DNA of 39,220 nucleotides, from positions 1 through 39,220 of the forward strand of contig JAJZWB010000017.1 of NCBI GenBank assembly GCA_021846845.1, read 5' to 3'. Both the position numbers and the translations under genes were made by a program. Shown here piece by piece: positions 1 to 7,160 of the stretch. Each line of letters opens with the position of its first letter. The first letter of the stretch is position 1. The DNA comes from Actinomycetes bacterium. Lineage in GTDB: Bacteria; Actinomycetota; Thermoleophilia; Solirubrobacterales; Solirubrobacteraceae. The notes beneath the pieces are model-generated. The model was given only the letters and a program-made list of their open reading frames with translations. It made no database searches and was not told the DNA's origin.

Positions 1-46
1 TCCGATCTCCGCGCTCCCGGTCACTCACAGTCGGCTTCTCGTGCAT
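1..46 (-). CDS. 5' end of an unidentified gene, cut by the window edge
   Basis: An ATG on the minus strand at 46 is preceded by a good ribosome binding site (GGAGGAG, reading into the start with about 4 nt spacing) and stays open to the window edge. Only about 15 residues are visible (MHEKPTVSDRERGDR), too few to identify a family. It would be transcribed leftward, in the same direction as the SDR gene downstream of which it lies. The SD-ATG combination is the only support; it could be chance. Confidence 0.35.
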   Translation of the reverse strand, partial: MHEKPTVSDRERGDR

Positions 47-266
47 GCGCTCCTCCACTTCGTGGCTTGCACGCGTCCTGCAAGGTGGTTCGACGATCGA
101 AGCTAACGCGCGTGCGGCGCGCGAATGCCAACTCGACAGCAGCGCTGTCGATCGCAGGCTCGGTGGCGACCGGAGCTAAGCCGCTGCTGCTTTCAGAGCG
201 CCGTGGGTGGCGTCCGCCGCACCGGCTTGCCGTGAACCGGCCGCTCGTGCCCGGGCTCGCCGCGAC
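47..266. other. Intergenic region with one hairpin
   Basis: I see no convincing gene here. A 7-bp perfect stem with a 3-nt loop (cgacagc-agc-gctgtcg, 134-150) lies about 115 nt beyond the SDR stop and could act as a factor-assisted terminator for that minus-strand gene, but it has no T-tract. A second GC-rich near-palindrome (gcgcgtgcggcgcgc) lies close to 110-123. Confidence 0.3.
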
Positions 267-1238
267 CTACCAGTGAACCCCGCGCGTCGCCCGGGCGAAC
301 GCGCGTTGCTCGGCCTCGGTGATGCGATCGTGCGGCCCGTCGGCCTCGGGGAACAGCCGGTATGCGCGGTTGACGACGAGGTCCTGCGCCCCGGGAGCGA
401 TCGCGTACGTGAGCTGGCCGAGGTTCCCGAGCGCGGTCGCGACCTTCTTGGGGCGCTTGCGGATCGCCTCGGTGACCATGTTCGCGGCCTGCTCAGGCGA
501 GAGCGTCGGCAGCCTGTCGTAGATCCTGGTCGGCGCGATCATCGGCGTGCGCACGAGCGGCATGTAGACGGTCGTGAGGTGCACTCCATCGCCGATCACC
601 TCCGGCCCGATCGACCGGCTGAATGCGTCCAGCGCCGCTTTGGAGGCGAGATAGGCCGCGAACCGCGGGGTGTTCACCTGCAGCCCGATCGTCGAGATGT
701 TGACGATGTGGCCGCTGCCCCGCTCGCGCATCACCGGCAGCAGGACCAGCATCAGCTTCACCGGTGCGAAGTAGTTGAGCGCCATCGTCCGCTGGTAGTC
801 GTGGAAGCGGTCGTAGGAGCGGTCGACCGACCGCCGGATTGACTTGCCGGCGTTGTTGACGAGGATGTCGACATGGCCGTGCTGATCGAGCACCTCATGG
901 GCGAGCCGGTCGACGTCGTCGACGTCAGACAGGTCACACGGGTGCACGAACGCGGTCCCGCCCCGTCCCTGGACCTCGGCGGCTACCGCGCGCAGCTTCT
1001 TGCGCGTCCGGGCGACCAGCAGCACGGTGGCACCGGCGTCGCCGAGCCTGAGGACTGTCGCCTCCCCGATCCCCGACGAGGCGCCGGTGACCATGATGAT
1101 CCGTCCTCGCACGGCCTCGTGCAGCGAGCCTGCCAGCACGCCGCCGCCGATCGGGATGCGCTGGCCGAGCTCGCGCAGCGTGCGAATCCCGCCGAACGCC
1201 AGGTCTGTTAGGTCGGGCGCCATCAGCGCAGAGCCCAT
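267..1238 (-). CDS. SDR-family NAD(P)-dependent oxidoreductase
   Basis: A 323-residue classical short-chain dehydrogenase/reductase. The Rossmann glycine motif TGASSGIG is at about residues 51-58, NNAG at 128-131, the catalytic Ser at about 182 (NISTIG) and the YLASK Tyr/Lys pair at 196/200, so it should be catalytically competent. A 45-residue N-terminal extension and a C-terminal tail of about 75 residues after the fold resemble the SDR domains of mycobacterial-type fatty acyl reductases (inference; substrate unknown). I chose the ATG at 1238; the open frame continues to 1391 but that part overlaps the helicase gene and has no SDR-like sequence. A second ATG at 1223 (MAPDLTDL) is possible. 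It lies 82 bp downstream of the helicase gene in the same direction, so the two may be cotranscribed. Confidence 0.9.
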   Translation of the reverse strand: MGSALMAPDLTDLAFGGIRTLRELGQRIPIGGGVLAGSLHEAVRGRIIMVTGASSGIGEATVLRLGDAGATVLLVARTRKKLRAVAAEVQGRGGTAFVHPCDLSDVDDVDRLAHEVLDQHGHVDILVNNAGKSIRRSVDRSYDRFHDYQRTMALNYFAPVKLMLVLLPVMRERGSGHIVNISTIGLQVNTPRFAAYLASKAALDAFSRSIGPEVIGDGVHLTTVYMPLVRTPMIAPTRIYDRLPTLSPEQAANMVTEAIRKRPKKVATALGNLGQLTYAIAPGAQDLVVNRAYRLFPEADGPHDRITEAEQRAFARATRGVHW

Positions 1239-1270
1239 CCTATCCGCCTCTCGGCGCGTCCCGCCGAGAG

Positions 1271-1365
1271 GCGGCCGCTGAGCCTTCGAACGGGCAGCTG
1301 GACCGAGCGCTGCCCGCTGGTCAGCGGCGGCTGAGCCTTCGGACGAGCAGCTGGACCGAGCGCTC
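1271..1365. repeat. Duplication of the helicase gene 3' end
   Basis: A sequence of about 42 bp at 1324-1365, which holds the last codons of the minus-strand helicase gene, recurs at 1271-1312 with only about three or four mismatches (shared core: ctggaccgagcgct preceded by gctgagccttc). The period is 53 bp, so the copy lies directly beyond the stop codon. Confidence 0.85.
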
Positions 1366-3015
1366 CAGGTCGGCGATCGTCGCCTGCTCAACGCTCGCGA
1401 TCCCTAGCTCCCGGTTGAGCCAGGCGTTGATCTCCCGGTGGCTTGAGCCCTCGCGCCGTCGCAGCTCGGAGACGAGGCGGTGACGCTCCTCTCGCAGCGC
1501 CGCCCGGCGCTCGTAGGCTGGGATCGTGTGCGGCCCGCCGGCGTGGCCCCGGCCCTGCCGGTGGCCGTCCGCGTCCGCGCGGCCGCGGCTGCTCCCGTGG
1601 GCATCCGGGTGGCCGCCTGAGCTCCGGCTCCAGCCATCCCGGCCGTCGGCGCCGAGCAGGCCCGGGCGGCGCGGTGGCGGCTGTGGGCCTCCGAACAGTG
1701 TCAGCTGGGGCGCCACGTCCGCGCTCAGGGGCTCGAACTCGGGCGTCTCGCTGCGCTCCGCCTCACGCCGCTCGGGGGGCTCGTCGAGCATGAGGTCCGC
1801 GTCCGCGTCCGCGTCGCGTCTGCGCAGCGACCCGCGAAGCTCGTGCTCGATCGTCTCGGCGTGGTCCCGGAGGACCGGGTCCGCCGGGACGTAAAGCCAG
1901 CTCGGCTCGGCCGGCGCGTCCGGCAGCGTGCGCACGAAGCGGCCGACGATCTGGCGGAAGATCAGCGGCGTCTTGGCCGCCGTCGCGTACACGCCGACAC
2001 GGAGCCGCGGTATGTCGACGCCCTCGGAGACCATGTTCACGGCCACGATCCAGGGGTCGTCGGAACCGGCGAATGCCTGCAGCCTCGCCGCCGACCGGGC
2101 CTCGGCGTGCAGGACGACGACGGGCGTGCGTCCCGTGGCCTCGCGCAGCAGCTTCGCGATCGCGCGCGCGTGGTGCGAGTCGGCCGCGATCACCAGGCCG
2201 GCGGCGTCGCGGTGGCCCGCGCGGCGGATCTCCCGCAGCCTGTCATCGGCCTCTCGCAGGATCCGTGGCAGGCCGTCGGGAAGCTCGGTCGAGATGGCCG
2301 TCCGGTATCGGCGCCCGGCCTCCCGTGTCGAGAGCACGTCGTCGAAGCTTGACTCGATCACGTCGTCCCCGCTGCGCCACGACAGCGTTCCGTCGTAGGC
2401 GACGAAGTGGACCGGCCGGCAGACCCCGTCGGCGACCGCCTCGGCGTAGCCGTAGGCGCTGTCCGGCTCGGCGAGCCCGTTGGAGTCGTAGCGGACGCCC
2501 GGGATCGGCGTCGCGTCCGAGCGAAACGGAGTGCCGGACAGCAGCAGCCAGCGCGGAGCCCGCTCGAACGCGCGCGCGAACGCCTCGCCCCAGGTCAGCT
2601 CCTCGCCCAGGTGGTGGGCCTCGTCGGCTATCACAAGCGTGTTGGCCGGCAGCGACCTGCCCCACCGCGCCGGTGCCCTCGAGATCCGGGCGTACGTGAC
2701 CGCGACGCCATGGAAGCCGGCCTGGGGCCGGGGCGAATCGGCGTCGGGTGCCAGGTCGATCCCGAGCGCGTCGGCGGCCCGGGCCCACTGGCGGGTCAGC
2801 GGCGCGGTCGGGCAGGCGACAACGATCGCCGCGCCATCCGCCGCGCCCAGCCGCGCGAGCTCCAGCGCCGGCCGCGTCTTGCCGGCGCCCGGGGCGGCGC
2901 AGAGCAGGAACGGCCCGCCTCTCCAGCGCGCCATCTCGTCCAGCGCCCGGGTCTGCCACGCGCGCAGTGACGAGCGGTTCGATGGCGGTCGCAGCGTGGG
3001 CACGGGACCGGTCAT
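1321..3015 (-). CDS. DEAD/DEAH-box superfamily 2 helicase
   Basis: ATP-dependent nucleic-acid translocase of superfamily 2. From the chosen ATG (564 residues) the Q/Walker A region APGAGKT is at about 41-47, the Walker B box DEAH at about 131-134, motif III-like SGTPFRSD at about 160-167, and the second RecA lobe ends with QIVGRFVRT (motif VI with arginine fingers). Motifs NMVSEGVDIP and VVLHAEA also fit the second lobe. The C-terminal 150 residues are low-complexity (ADADAD stretch, Arg/Gly/Asp/His-rich) and end in a short helical segment. The open frame extends to a GTG at 3066; neither start has a clear SD, so the start is uncertain. It lies in the same direction as, and downstream of, the ZIP gene. 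XPB/RadD-like DNA repair helicases are the nearest functional analogy, but the exact role is not readable. Confidence 0.88.
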   Translation of the reverse strand: MTGPVPTLRPPSNRSSLRAWQTRALDEMARWRGGPFLLCAAPGAGKTRPALELARLGAADGAAIVVACPTAPLTRQWARAADALGIDLAPDADSPRPQAGFHGVAVTYARISRAPARWGRSLPANTLVIADEAHHLGEELTWGEAFARAFERAPRWLLLSGTPFRSDATPIPGVRYDSNGLAEPDSAYGYAEAVADGVCRPVHFVAYDGTLSWRSGDDVIESSFDDVLSTREAGRRYRTAISTELPDGLPRILREADDRLREIRRAGHRDAAGLVIAADSHHARAIAKLLREATGRTPVVVLHAEARSAARLQAFAGSDDPWIVAVNMVSEGVDIPRLRVGVYATAAKTPLIFRQIVGRFVRTLPDAPAEPSWLYVPADPVLRDHAETIEHELRGSLRRRDADADADLMLDEPPERREAERSETPEFEPLSADVAPQLTLFGGPQPPPRRPGLLGADGRDGWSRSSGGHPDAHGSSRGRADADGHRQGRGHAGGPHTIPAYERRAALREERHRLVSELRRREGSSHREINAWLNRELGIASVEQATIADLERSVQLLVRRLSRR

Positions 3016-3106
3016 GCTGACCGACGCACCGGACGAAAGGGCCTCCCGGGCGGCGGGCGCCGGCACTGCGGTCAGGCTTGTGCCGGGGGGTCCGCCGGCG
3101 CCGCGA

Positions 3107-3973
3107 TCAGGCGCCCGCGTAGGAGACGATCAGGTCGGTCATCACGCCCAGCAGGAAGCCGGCGGCGATCATGTAGAGGCCGAGCGTTCGGTACCCGTAG
3201 CGCCTCACCCCGGCCCAGATCTCCCCGATCACGAACAGGATCGCCCCGCCAGCGAGCGCGTAGAAGCAGAGCTCCAGCGCGGCCGAGTGCACCTGATAGC
3301 CGACGGCCGTCCCGAGGAACGTCGGCCCTCCGGCGATCAGGCCCGACAGTCCGAGCCACCGCCAGGACGGGCGCACGCCGCCCAGCGGTCCGACGATCGC
3401 GAACCCCTCGGTCGCGTTGTGAAGCCCGAAGCCGATGATCAGCACGGCCGCCAGCCCGAGCGCCCCAGCCTGCGCCGAGACCCCGATCGCCAGCCCCTCG
3501 GCGAAGTTGTGCAGGCCGATCGCGAGCGCGATCGTCGTCCCGGTCTGCAGCGCTCGCCGGCGGGGGTCGGCGGCCGTGGACGCGTGAGGGCCTCCCGTGA
3601 CGGAGATCGCGGCAACGGCGTCCTGAGCCGCGCCCGCGATCGGCGGCGTCTCGATCGTCCGCCGGCGCACCGTGTGCTCGATCGCCGAGATTCCGGCGGT
3701 CCCCGCCGTGAAGCCGGCGGCCAGCAGCGCGAACAGCCAGATCGCGTGACCGATCCCGACGGTCCCGTGCCTGAAGGCGTCGAGCGCGTTCGACACGATC
3801 GCCTCCGCGTGGCTGGTCACGTCCATGAAGATGAACGCCAGGATTCCGGCCGACAGCATCGCCAGCCCGACGCGCACGCGGCTGCCGACGTGCGCGAGGC
3901 GCCCGATCGGCAGCCCGAGGTAGATCGTGAAGCCCGCGATCGCACCCAGCACCACCGTTTCGGCGAAACCCAA
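3107..3973 (-). CDS. ZIP-family metal transporter
   Basis: A 288-residue integral membrane protein of the ZIP (zinc/iron-regulated transporter-like) family, expected to import divalent metals into the cytoplasm. Both signature metal-binding helices are present: HNFAEG at 155-160 and HNATEG at 185-190. The hydrophobic profile shows about eight segments with a hydrophilic loop rich in Ala/Arg/Thr at 100-145. The start is a TTG at 3973: GGAGG lies 8 nt upstream (gccggaggctttgaa-TTG), and no other start codon fits as well. It is divergent from imuB; the intervening 113 bp holds the imuB promoter and SOS box. Confidence 0.92.
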   Translation of the reverse strand: MGFAETVVLGAIAGFTIYLGLPIGRLAHVGSRVRVGLAMLSAGILAFIFMDVTSHAEAIVSNALDAFRHGTVGIGHAIWLFALLAAGFTAGTAGISAIEHTVRRRTIETPPIAGAAQDAVAAISVTGGPHASTAADPRRRALQTGTTIALAIGLHNFAEGLAIGVSAQAGALGLAAVLIIGFGLHNATEGFAIVGPLGGVRPSWRWLGLSGLIAGGPTFLGTAVGYQVHSAALELCFYALAGGAILFVIGEIWAGVRRYGYRTLGLYMIAAGFLLGVMTDLIVSYAGA

Positions 3974-4057
3974 TTCAAAGCCTCCGGCTAGTAGTCAGCG
4001 GAAGATTAGGGCAACCGAATACCGAGTGCAATGATCGGGTTTGATCTTCTCGTGAGG

Positions 4058-4093
4058 TTGACAACGCGATCGATCGGTACGAACATGTGTTCG
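4058..4093 (+). promoter_or_regulatory. imuB promoter with LexA (SOS) box
   Basis: A consensus -35 TTGACA (4058-4063) is followed 17 bp later by gaacat (4081-4086) as a -10. The near-perfect palindrome cgaacatgtgttcg (4080-4093) fits the Gram-positive/actinobacterial LexA box (CGAAC-N4-GTTCG) and covers the -10 and the putative start codon, so repressor binding would block initiation. The predicted transcript start falls at or beside the GTG codons at 4087/4093, so the mRNA is probably leaderless. The same 14 bases recur before dnaE2. Confidence 0.88.
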
Positions 4094-5319
4094 TGATCGT
4101 CTGCGTCCTGATCCCCCGCCTCTCGCTCACCACCGCCGCCGGCGACCGCGAGGAGCTGCTGTCGCTTCCGGTCGCCCTGGCGCCCGAGCCGGGCGAGGCG
4201 CAGAGGGTCGGAGAGGTCTCGCCGGCGGCCGAGGCGTTCGGGATCCACCCCGGGATGCGCCTTGGCGAGGCGCTGGCGCGGTGCCCGCGGCTGGCGCTGA
4301 TCCCGCCTGACCCGGCAGGCGTCGACGACCGCTGGGAGCGTCTGCTGGTGCGCCTGGAGTCGATCGGCGCCGCCGTCGAGCCCGAGCGTCCCGGGCTGGC
4401 GTGCTTCGATGCGCGCGGACTGGTGCGTCTGCACGATGGAGTGGGTGGCGTGCTGGGGGCGGCGCGCGGGGCGCTTGGCGCCCCGGCGCGCTTCGGGGTC
4501 GCGCCGTCCCGCTTCTGCGCGATCGCCGCGGCGACCAGGGCCAGGGTGCGCCGCCCGGAGGTCGTCGCTCCGGACCGATCCGGGACCGCCCGAGTCCGAG
4601 CTCGCGACGGCCGGGCGCTGGCGCGTGCCTACCTGGCACCGCTTCCCGTCTCCCTGCTGCGCGCGCGCCGGGATCTCGCCGACATGCCGGAGACGCTCGA
4701 GCGGCTCGGGATCGGGACGCTCGGCCAGCTTGCGTCGCTGCCCGCTGGGACGCTGGCGGATCGCTTCGGCAGGCGTGGGCTGATCGCCCATGAGCTCGCC
4801 CGGGGTGGCGACACCGATCTGCGGCCGCGGCCGGCGAGCGAGTTCCTGCGCGAGTCGCTGGAGCTGCCCGAGGCCTCCTCAGGGCTCCAGCTGGAGCGCG
4901 GTCTCGGATTGCTGATCGATCGTCTGCTGGCTCGGCGCGAGCGGCGCGGCCGGACGCTGCGGGCGGTGGTGATCGCCGCCACGCTGGTGCAGCGGGGCGG
5001 CACCTGGCGCCGTCGGGTCGTGTTCCGTGAGGCGCTCTCCGACCCCGTGCGGATGCGCCTCGCGCTCACGCCGAGCCTGGCGCTGATGCCCGCGCCGGCG
5101 GAGCGGCTGCAGCTGGCGGTGGAGCGCTTCGGACCGCCTTCATCCGAGCAGCGGACGTTGCTGGAGGATCCCGCGGCCGCCCGCCTCGCGAGGCTGCGCG
5201 AGGCGGTCGGCCAGGCACGGGTCGCGGCCGGGCCGGAGGCGGCGATGCGGGTCCTGGAGGTCGACCCCGACTCCCGGATCCCGGAGCGCCGTGCGGTGCT
5301 CGCTCCGTTCGAGGGCTGA
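4087..5319 (+). CDS. imuB: ImuB-like inactive Y-family polymerase (mutasome subunit)
   Basis: A Y-family DNA polymerase homologue of 410 residues whose N-terminus VIVCVLIPRLSLTTA aligns with the ImuB class, where the catalytic Asp/Phe motif (DxDxFFASVE) of active DinB enzymes is lost. The palm acidic region is also degenerate (LACFDARGLVRLHDG). A helix-hairpin-helix-like segment follows (ETLERLGIGTLGQLASLPAGTLADRFG, about 202-228; quoted in part: LGIGTLGQLASLP), then a little-finger domain. ImuB is known to bridge DnaE2 to the sliding clamp in SOS mutagenesis. The start is GTG 4087, or GTG 4093, which would fit leaderless transcription better; both lie inside the LexA box. No imuA lies upstream (a divergent ZIP gene does). 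DUF6504 and its repeats follow. Confidence 0.9.
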   Translation: MFVIVCVLIPRLSLTTAAGDREELLSLPVALAPEPGEAQRVGEVSPAAEAFGIHPGMRLGEALARCPRLALIPPDPAGVDDRWERLLVRLESIGAAVEPERPGLACFDARGLVRLHDGVGGVLGAARGALGAPARFGVAPSRFCAIAAATRARVRRPEVVAPDRSGTARVRARDGRALARAYLAPLPVSLLRARRDLADMPETLERLGIGTLGQLASLPAGTLADRFGRRGLIAHELARGGDTDLRPRPASEFLRESLELPEASSGLQLERGLGLLIDRLLARRERRGRTLRAVVIAATLVQRGGTWRRRVVFREALSDPVRMRLALTPSLALMPAPAERLQLAVERFGPPSSEQRTLLEDPAAARLARLREAVGQARVAAGPEAAMRVLEVDPDSRIPERRAVLAPFEG

Positions 5320-5328
5320 TCACGCGAG

Positions 5329-5469
5329 ATGCGTGCACGCCTGTGCCGGGCTGGCGTGATCCATCGGCCGAGCGGGTCGCGGTTTGCGCGGATGATCGGA
5401 CCGCGGCGCCTGCCGGTTGCGGGGGGCATCGGACCGCGGCTCCCGGCGGTTGCGGGGGTCCGGCGATGA
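5329..5469 (+). other. 46-codon ORF between imuB and the DUF6504 repeats
   Basis: ATG at 5329, nine bases after the imuB stop, opens a stop-free frame that ends in the TGA of ATGA at 5466-5469. Its second half encodes two diverged copies of the repeat peptide (MIGPRRLPVAGG from an internal ATG at 5392, then IGPRLPAVAGVRR). No strong SD is visible. It is listed as the first link of the overlapping ORF chain; whether it is translated is unknown. Confidence 0.35.
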
Positions 5470-5577
5470 CCGGACCGCGGCGCCTGGGGGTTGCGGGGGT
5501 CCGGCGATGACCGGACCGCGGCGCCTGGGGGTTGCGGAGGTCCGGCGATGACCGGACCGCGGCGCCTGGGGGTTGCG
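5397..5577. repeat. Minisatellite of five units, mostly 41 bp, at the DUF6504 start
   Basis: The core cggaccgcgg starts at 5397, 5430, 5471, 5512 and 5553 (periods 33, 41, 41, 41). Each 41-bp unit carries a G-rich SD-like stretch, an ATG and the first codons of DUF6504 (MTGPRRLG); the last unit is the real gene start. Copies 3 and 4 are almost identical, so duplication looks recent. Only the unit directly before the gene has GGAGG; the others have GGGGG. Confidence 0.93.
5466..5551 (+). other. Two overlapping 14-codon mini-ORFs
   Basis: ATG 5466 encodes MTGPRRLGVAGVRR and stops at 5510. ATG 5507 encodes MTGPRRLGVAEVRR and stops at 5551. Each TGA is part of an ATGA that also holds the next ATG, so the two mini-ORFs lead by 4-nt overlaps into the DUF6504 start at 5548. 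Because the 41-bp period equals 3n+2, every complete unit reproduces this arrangement. Confidence 0.5.
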
Positions 5578-5790
5578 CGGCGGGTGGCGGTCGGTGCCGG
5601 CGCCGATGGCAGGCCGCTGGTGGTGGACGGGCTTCAGGTGGACGCGGTCCGCGAATCGTGGCTGGTCGAGGATCGCTGGTGGACCGAGCGGCCGTTGCGC
5701 CGCCGCTACTGGGAGGTGGTGACCGTCTGCGGTCGCGACGAGGTCGTGTTCCACGACCTGATCGGCGGCGGCTGGTGGCGCCACCGGTGA
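5548..5790 (+). CDS. DUF6504 family small protein
   Basis: An 80-residue soluble protein with a Trp/Arg-rich core (VRESWLVEDRWWTERPLRRR, then VVFHDLIGGGWWRHR). This matches the small DUF6504-type proteins that I know as neighbours of Y-family polymerase/ImuB genes in actinomycetes; the molecular role is not established. The start at ATG 5548 is supported by GGAGG at 5536-5540 (7 nt spacing); upstream in-frame TTG 5491 lies inside the repeat. Position after imuB suggests a link with SOS translesion synthesis (inference). Both ends of the gene have been copied into tandem repeats, and its TGA overlaps a GTG (GTGA, 5787-5790). Confidence 0.8.
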   Translation: MTGPRRLGVARRVAVGAGADGRPLVVDGLQVDAVRESWLVEDRWWTERPLRRRYWEVVTVCGRDEVVFHDLIGGGWWRHR

Positions 5791-5995
5791 TGACCGAACG
5801 CAGGGAGGGCCGACGACCGTGACGGCGGACCACCGGTGACGGCGGACCACCGGTGACGGCGGACCACCGGTGACGGCGGACCACCGGTGACGGCGGACCA
5901 CCGGTGACGGCGGACCACCGGTGACGGCCGGCGCCCGGGACGGCCGACCGATGCCGGCGCCTGCCACCACGAACGGGCCGGCGCAGGCGACGTAG
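5787..5995 (+). other. Chain of eight overlapping mini-ORFs after DUF6504
   Basis: From the GTGA at the DUF6504 stop: GTG 5787 (inner ATG 5790, MTERREGRRP) ends at 5822. GTG 5819 then starts the first of six identical 6-codon ORFs (MTADHR; starts 5819, 5836, 5853, 5870, 5887, 5904). The last unit (GTG 5921) runs 24 codons to TAG at 5993-5995. Every junction is a 4-nt GTGA overlap. The final TAG lies in the proposed -10 of the next gene. Translation is unproven. Confidence 0.45.
5819..5931. repeat. 17-bp tandem repeat, about 6.6 copies
   Basis: The unit gtgacggcggaccaccg starts at 5819, 5836, 5853, 5870, 5887, 5904 and (partial) 5921 without mismatches in the full copies. The segment ccaccggtga also ends the DUF6504 gene (5781-5790), so the unit probably arose from that 3' end. 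There are no spacers, so it is not a CRISPR. Confidence 0.95.
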
Positions 5996-5998
5996 ACT
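5993..5998 (+). promoter_or_regulatory. -10 box of the aldo/keto reductase gene (leaderless type)
   Basis: TAGACT ends 7 nt before ATG 6006. No SD precedes the ATG, which fits transcription starting at or next to the start codon. No good -35 is visible. Confidence 0.55.
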
Positions 5999-6005
5999 CA
6001 CGCGC

Positions 6006-7160
6006 ATGAAAGCCGACGGCTCCGCTCGGACTCCCGGCCCTGTGGCCGTCGGCACCTGGAGCGGCGGGCGGTTCATGCGCTTCGGCGAGCCGATCGATGA
6101 CGAGCGCTTCATCGGGCTGGTCGCCCCCGGCGGCGGGATCGACACGGTGATCACCGCGGATGTGTACGGGACCGGCGACGCCGACGCGATGCTCGGCCGG
6201 GCGCTGGCCGGGGTGCCCCGTGCTTCGGTCTGCGTCGTGGGCGCCGTCGGCCACGACTTCTACGCGGGCGAGCGCAACGGCGCCAAGGGCTTCCCTCGGT
6301 TCACCGACCCCGCGCTCAGAGGTCCGGCCGACTATGCCGGCTACCTGCGGATGGCGACGGAGCGGAGCCTGGAGCGATGCGGGATCGACAGCTTCGATCT
6401 GCTGCTGCTTCACAACCCCGATCGGACCGGCTACACGAGCGAGGTGGTCTGGGAAGGGATGGCGGCGCTGCGGGACGCCGGCCTCACCCACGCGATCGGC
6501 GTCGCTCCCGGCCCGGCCAACGGCTTCACGCTCGACGTGATCGACTGCCTTGAGAGGTTCGGGGAGCTGATCGACTGGGCGATGGTGATCCTGAATCCGC
6601 TGGAGCCCTGGCCCGGGGAGCTGTGCCTCGATGCCGCCGCCGTGGCCGGCGTGCGGGTGATCACGCGCGTCGTCGACCACGGCGGCCTGTTCTGGGACGA
6701 CCTGCGGCCCGGCAGCGAGCTCGTGCCAGGCGATCACCGCAGCTTCAGGCCCGCGGGCTGGATCGAGGCCGGGCTGGAGCGGATCGAGCCGATGCGGACG
6801 ATCGCGCGGCGCGCGGGGCTGACGCCGATCCAGCTCGCGTGCCAGTGGAACCTCGCCCACCCTGCGGTTGCGTGCGCGGCTCCGACCCTCATCCAGGAGG
6901 TCGGCCGGGGTGTGCGTTCGATCGAGGACAAGCGCGCCGAGCTGGCGGCGCTCCCGGCCGAGATCCGCCTCTCCGACGAGGACGTGGACGAGATCAGGCG
7001 GCTGGGCGACAACACCGGCTGCATGGCGCTCAAGGGCGCGTCACCGGCGCACGAGGGCGAGGATCTGCCCGACCGCTGGGTGCTCGACGAGCGGCTGGTG
7101 GAGGTCGCGGCACGCTGGCGGATCGATCCTGAGCGAGATCTGACGATGGTCGGCACATGA
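6006..7160 (+). CDS. Aldo/keto reductase family protein
   Basis: A 384-residue TIM-barrel protein of the AKR superfamily. The Asp/Tyr pair is in ITADVYGTGDADAMLGRAL (about 45-63) and the substrate-pocket His in LLLLHNPDRTGYTSE (about 136-150). The cofactor end NTGCMALKG is diverged. At the position of the catalytic Lys (usually ATK) the sequence reads CVVGAVGHDFY, so the Lys appears to be missing and normal hydride-transfer chemistry is doubtful. Residues 200-215 (ILNPLEPWPGELCLD) and the Trp-rich C-terminus are typical of a large-loop AKR subgroup. It overlaps the next gene by 4 nt (ATGA), so the two are probably translationally coupled. The substrate is unknown. Confidence 0.85.
   Translation: MKADGSARTPGPVAVGTWSGGRFMRFGEPIDDERFIGLVAPGGGIDTVITADVYGTGDADAMLGRALAGVPRASVCVVGAVGHDFYAGERNGAKGFPRFTDPALRGPADYAGYLRMATERSLERCGIDSFDLLLLHNPDRTGYTSEVVWEGMAALRDAGLTHAIGVAPGPANGFTLDVIDCLERFGELIDWAMVILNPLEPWPGELCLDAAAVAGVRVITRVVDHGGLFWDDLRPGSELVPGDHRSFRPAGWIEAGLERIEPMRTIARRAGLTPIQLACQWNLAHPAVACAAPTLIQEVGRGVRSIEDKRAELAALPAEIRLSDEDVDEIRRLGDNTGCMALKGASPAHEGEDLPDRWVLDERLVEVAARWRIDPERDLTMVGT

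Noticed and set aside
1321-5319. Helicase as part of the SOS mutasome unit
   Set aside because: It is on the opposite strand, separated by the ZIP gene, and no LexA-type box precedes it.
5819-5931. Possible CRISPR array
   Set aside because: The 17-bp units are directly adjacent with no spacers and no cas genes are present.
5320-5970. A 216-codon minus-strand ORF through the repeats with periodic PSPVVRRHRWSAVTGG-like peptide
   Set aside because: Its periodicity is explained by the 17-bp repeat, there is no SD, and it is antisense to DUF6504.
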